Below are positions 38,578 through 39,542 of a stretch of DNA of 39,542 nucleotides, in pieces; within the stretch, counting starts at the first letter, position 1, and every line of letters starts with the position of its first letter. The stretch is from a virus: positions 1 to 39,542 of the IMG/VR virus record IMGVR_UViG_3300032931_000509, one strand, 5' to 3'. Under the pieces are notes generated by a model. That model was not told the origin of the DNA and searched no databases. It saw nothing but the letters and a program-made list of their open reading frames with translations. The position numbers and the translations under genes are program-made.

Positions 38578-38609
38578 AATTTATGATTTATGAATTTCGA
38601 TTTATGATT
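38578..38609. repeat. ATAAATCATAAATTAAC-type repeat
   Basis: Four units of the AAATCATAAATC family upstream of the initiator-type gene. Confidence 0.65.
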
Positions 38610-38719
38610 GCAGACCATCCCTGCATCGAATATTTCGAGTGTATAAAAAAGGTGCCGGGCCGCCTCAAGTCGGAGTCCTTTACAGCGGCCCGGCGACCGG
38701 CCATGCAATCAGACCGTAC

Positions 38720-38848
38720 TCAGGGCCTTCGGTTCTTCCAGTCCGGTGGATCGAAGATGTGCCATATCTTCTGGCCGATCCGCATCAGGCTGACGAACAG
38801 CCCACCCAATACCCGGCAGACTAACGGCTCTTTGGGAGTCTCATTCAT
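38720..38848 (-). CDS. 42-aa small membrane protein
   Basis: Begins MNETPKEPLVCRVLGGLFVS; a hydrophobic stretch of about 20 residues is followed by FDPPDWKNRRP. The start lies 1 nt after the preceding stop (TGAGATG), indicating coupling. Might be a small holin or antiholin, but no family signature is seen. Confidence 0.45.
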   Translation of the reverse strand: MNETPKEPLVCRVLGGLFVSLMRIGQKIWHIFDPPDWKNRRP

Positions 38849-38849
38849 C

Positions 38850-39392
38850 TCAGAACAGAAACCGGAACCCCAGGCTCAGCCGCCAGCCGTCCTTAACGGC
38901 ATCGAGTTCGTTGAAGTTCTGGTTGCGAGCTAATTCCGTAATGAACGAGGATTTACTATCGGCGGCGAGCTTGCTCTGTATGCCAACGATGAATGCGTAG
39001 AACCCCGAATCGCGATCGATGAAGTTCCATGTGCCCTGCCCACCGAAATAAGGTTGGGCAACCATCTCTTCCGGGATAATAGACAAGAGTATTTCAGGTA
39101 TCCACGGCAGTGGATTATTCGGGTCCAAGAGGTCCCTCGCATGCACCAGTGCGCCGAGAGACATTACCTGCGGCGGCTTTAGCTCCTCGGTCCCGACCTC
39201 ATACGCCGGCCGCCACGTCGAGCCGATAAAGCCCTCTATGAAATCGTACTGATAGCCAACACGCGCAGTGATCGCGTTCTGGCTATTGAGGTCCTGCTCT
39301 GTAAGGCCCCACAACGTCACTCCGTTGGCATGGACGGCCCCGCCGGCCGACAAGGCCAGTAATGCCGCGAAAACAATAATCTTTGTCTTCAT
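38850..39392 (-). CDS. Secreted outer-membrane-like protein
   Basis: 180 aa from the ATG at 39392, chosen because AAGGAG lies 6 nt upstream and a clean signal peptide follows (MKTKIIVFAALLALSAGG, cut at VHA). The mature part alternates as in beta-barrel strands (AITARVGYQYDFIEGFIGSTW; WRLSLGFRFLF) and ends in Phe, typical of outer-membrane proteins. The same frame stays open upstream to 39539 and encodes a separate membrane span (WIWIMLGLAGVGFL), so a longer protein or an upstream fused gene is possible. Its function is unknown; superinfection exclusion is one option. Confidence 0.55.
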   Translation of the reverse strand: MKTKIIVFAALLALSAGGAVHANGVTLWGLTEQDLNSQNAITARVGYQYDFIEGFIGSTWRPAYEVGTEELKPPQVMSLGALVHARDLLDPNNPLPWIPEILLSIIPEEMVAQPYFGGQGTWNFIDRDSGFYAFIVGIQSKLAADSKSSFITELARNQNFNELDAVKDGWRLSLGFRFLF

Positions 39393-39542
39393 TTCGATCT
39401 CCTTAATCATATTCGTTAAAACAGTTGATGTATTCTTAACCCCGGCCCTCAGAAAGCCGACACCGGCCAATCCGAGCATTATCCAGATCCATTCGGGCGG
39501 CGACCAGAGCTTGAACGCTTCCATGAACGCTACTATCATCCC

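Overview
The window is one almost uninterrupted minus-strand genome segment of a tailed, short-tailed (podovirus-type) temperate phage or prophage, about 39.5 kb. In the direction of transcription (high to low coordinates) the virion genes follow a T7/BPP-1-like order: small and large terminase, portal, scaffold, major capsid protein, capsid cement protein, tail-tube adaptor (T7 gp11-like), tail nozzle (gp12-like), GNAT protein (gp13-like), three internal/ejection proteins (gp14-, gp15- and gp16-like, the last a 2384-residue polyvalent protein) and a tail fibre (gp17-like). Genes are tightly packed, with many 1-19 nt overlaps. No rRNA, tRNA or CRISPR was seen.

The right end (34.1-39.5 kb) holds the lysogeny, regulation and replication genes: a tyrosine recombinase with an unusual N-terminal domain, an AP2 DNA-binding protein, a winged-helix replication-type protein with internal iteron-like repeats, two small helix-turn-helix proteins facing each other, and a short plus-strand unit (34659-35319) behind a near-consensus promoter. 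This is the only plus-strand transcription unit I support.

Three features set this phage apart. First, eight genes of the fibre/tail module (116-24304) begin with convincing Sec signal peptides, including both halves of the tail nozzle and the T7-type tail fibre. Terminase, portal, scaffold, capsid, the gp11-like adaptor and the gp13-16-like proteins have none. Second, several families of short-period (about 7-11 nt) degenerate repeats sit in most gene junctions and at many translation starts. They encode parts of the signal peptides and form linkers between domains. Third, several genes are visibly modular: the nozzle gene is split in two by a repeat-plus-signal-peptide segment, its N-terminal domain is duplicated with a propeller-like insertion, and the polyvalent protein carries two ADP-ribosyltransferase-like domains, each preceded by the same 29-nt repeat.

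Host: the signal peptides and an outer-membrane-like protein suggest a diderm bacterium. Dispersed repeats of this kind are, from memory, common in genomes of uncultivated groups such as Planctomycetota, but I cannot assign the host from this window. No endolysin, DNA polymerase or RNA polymerase was recognised, so either the genome is incomplete here or these functions are supplied by the host or by unrecognised proteins.
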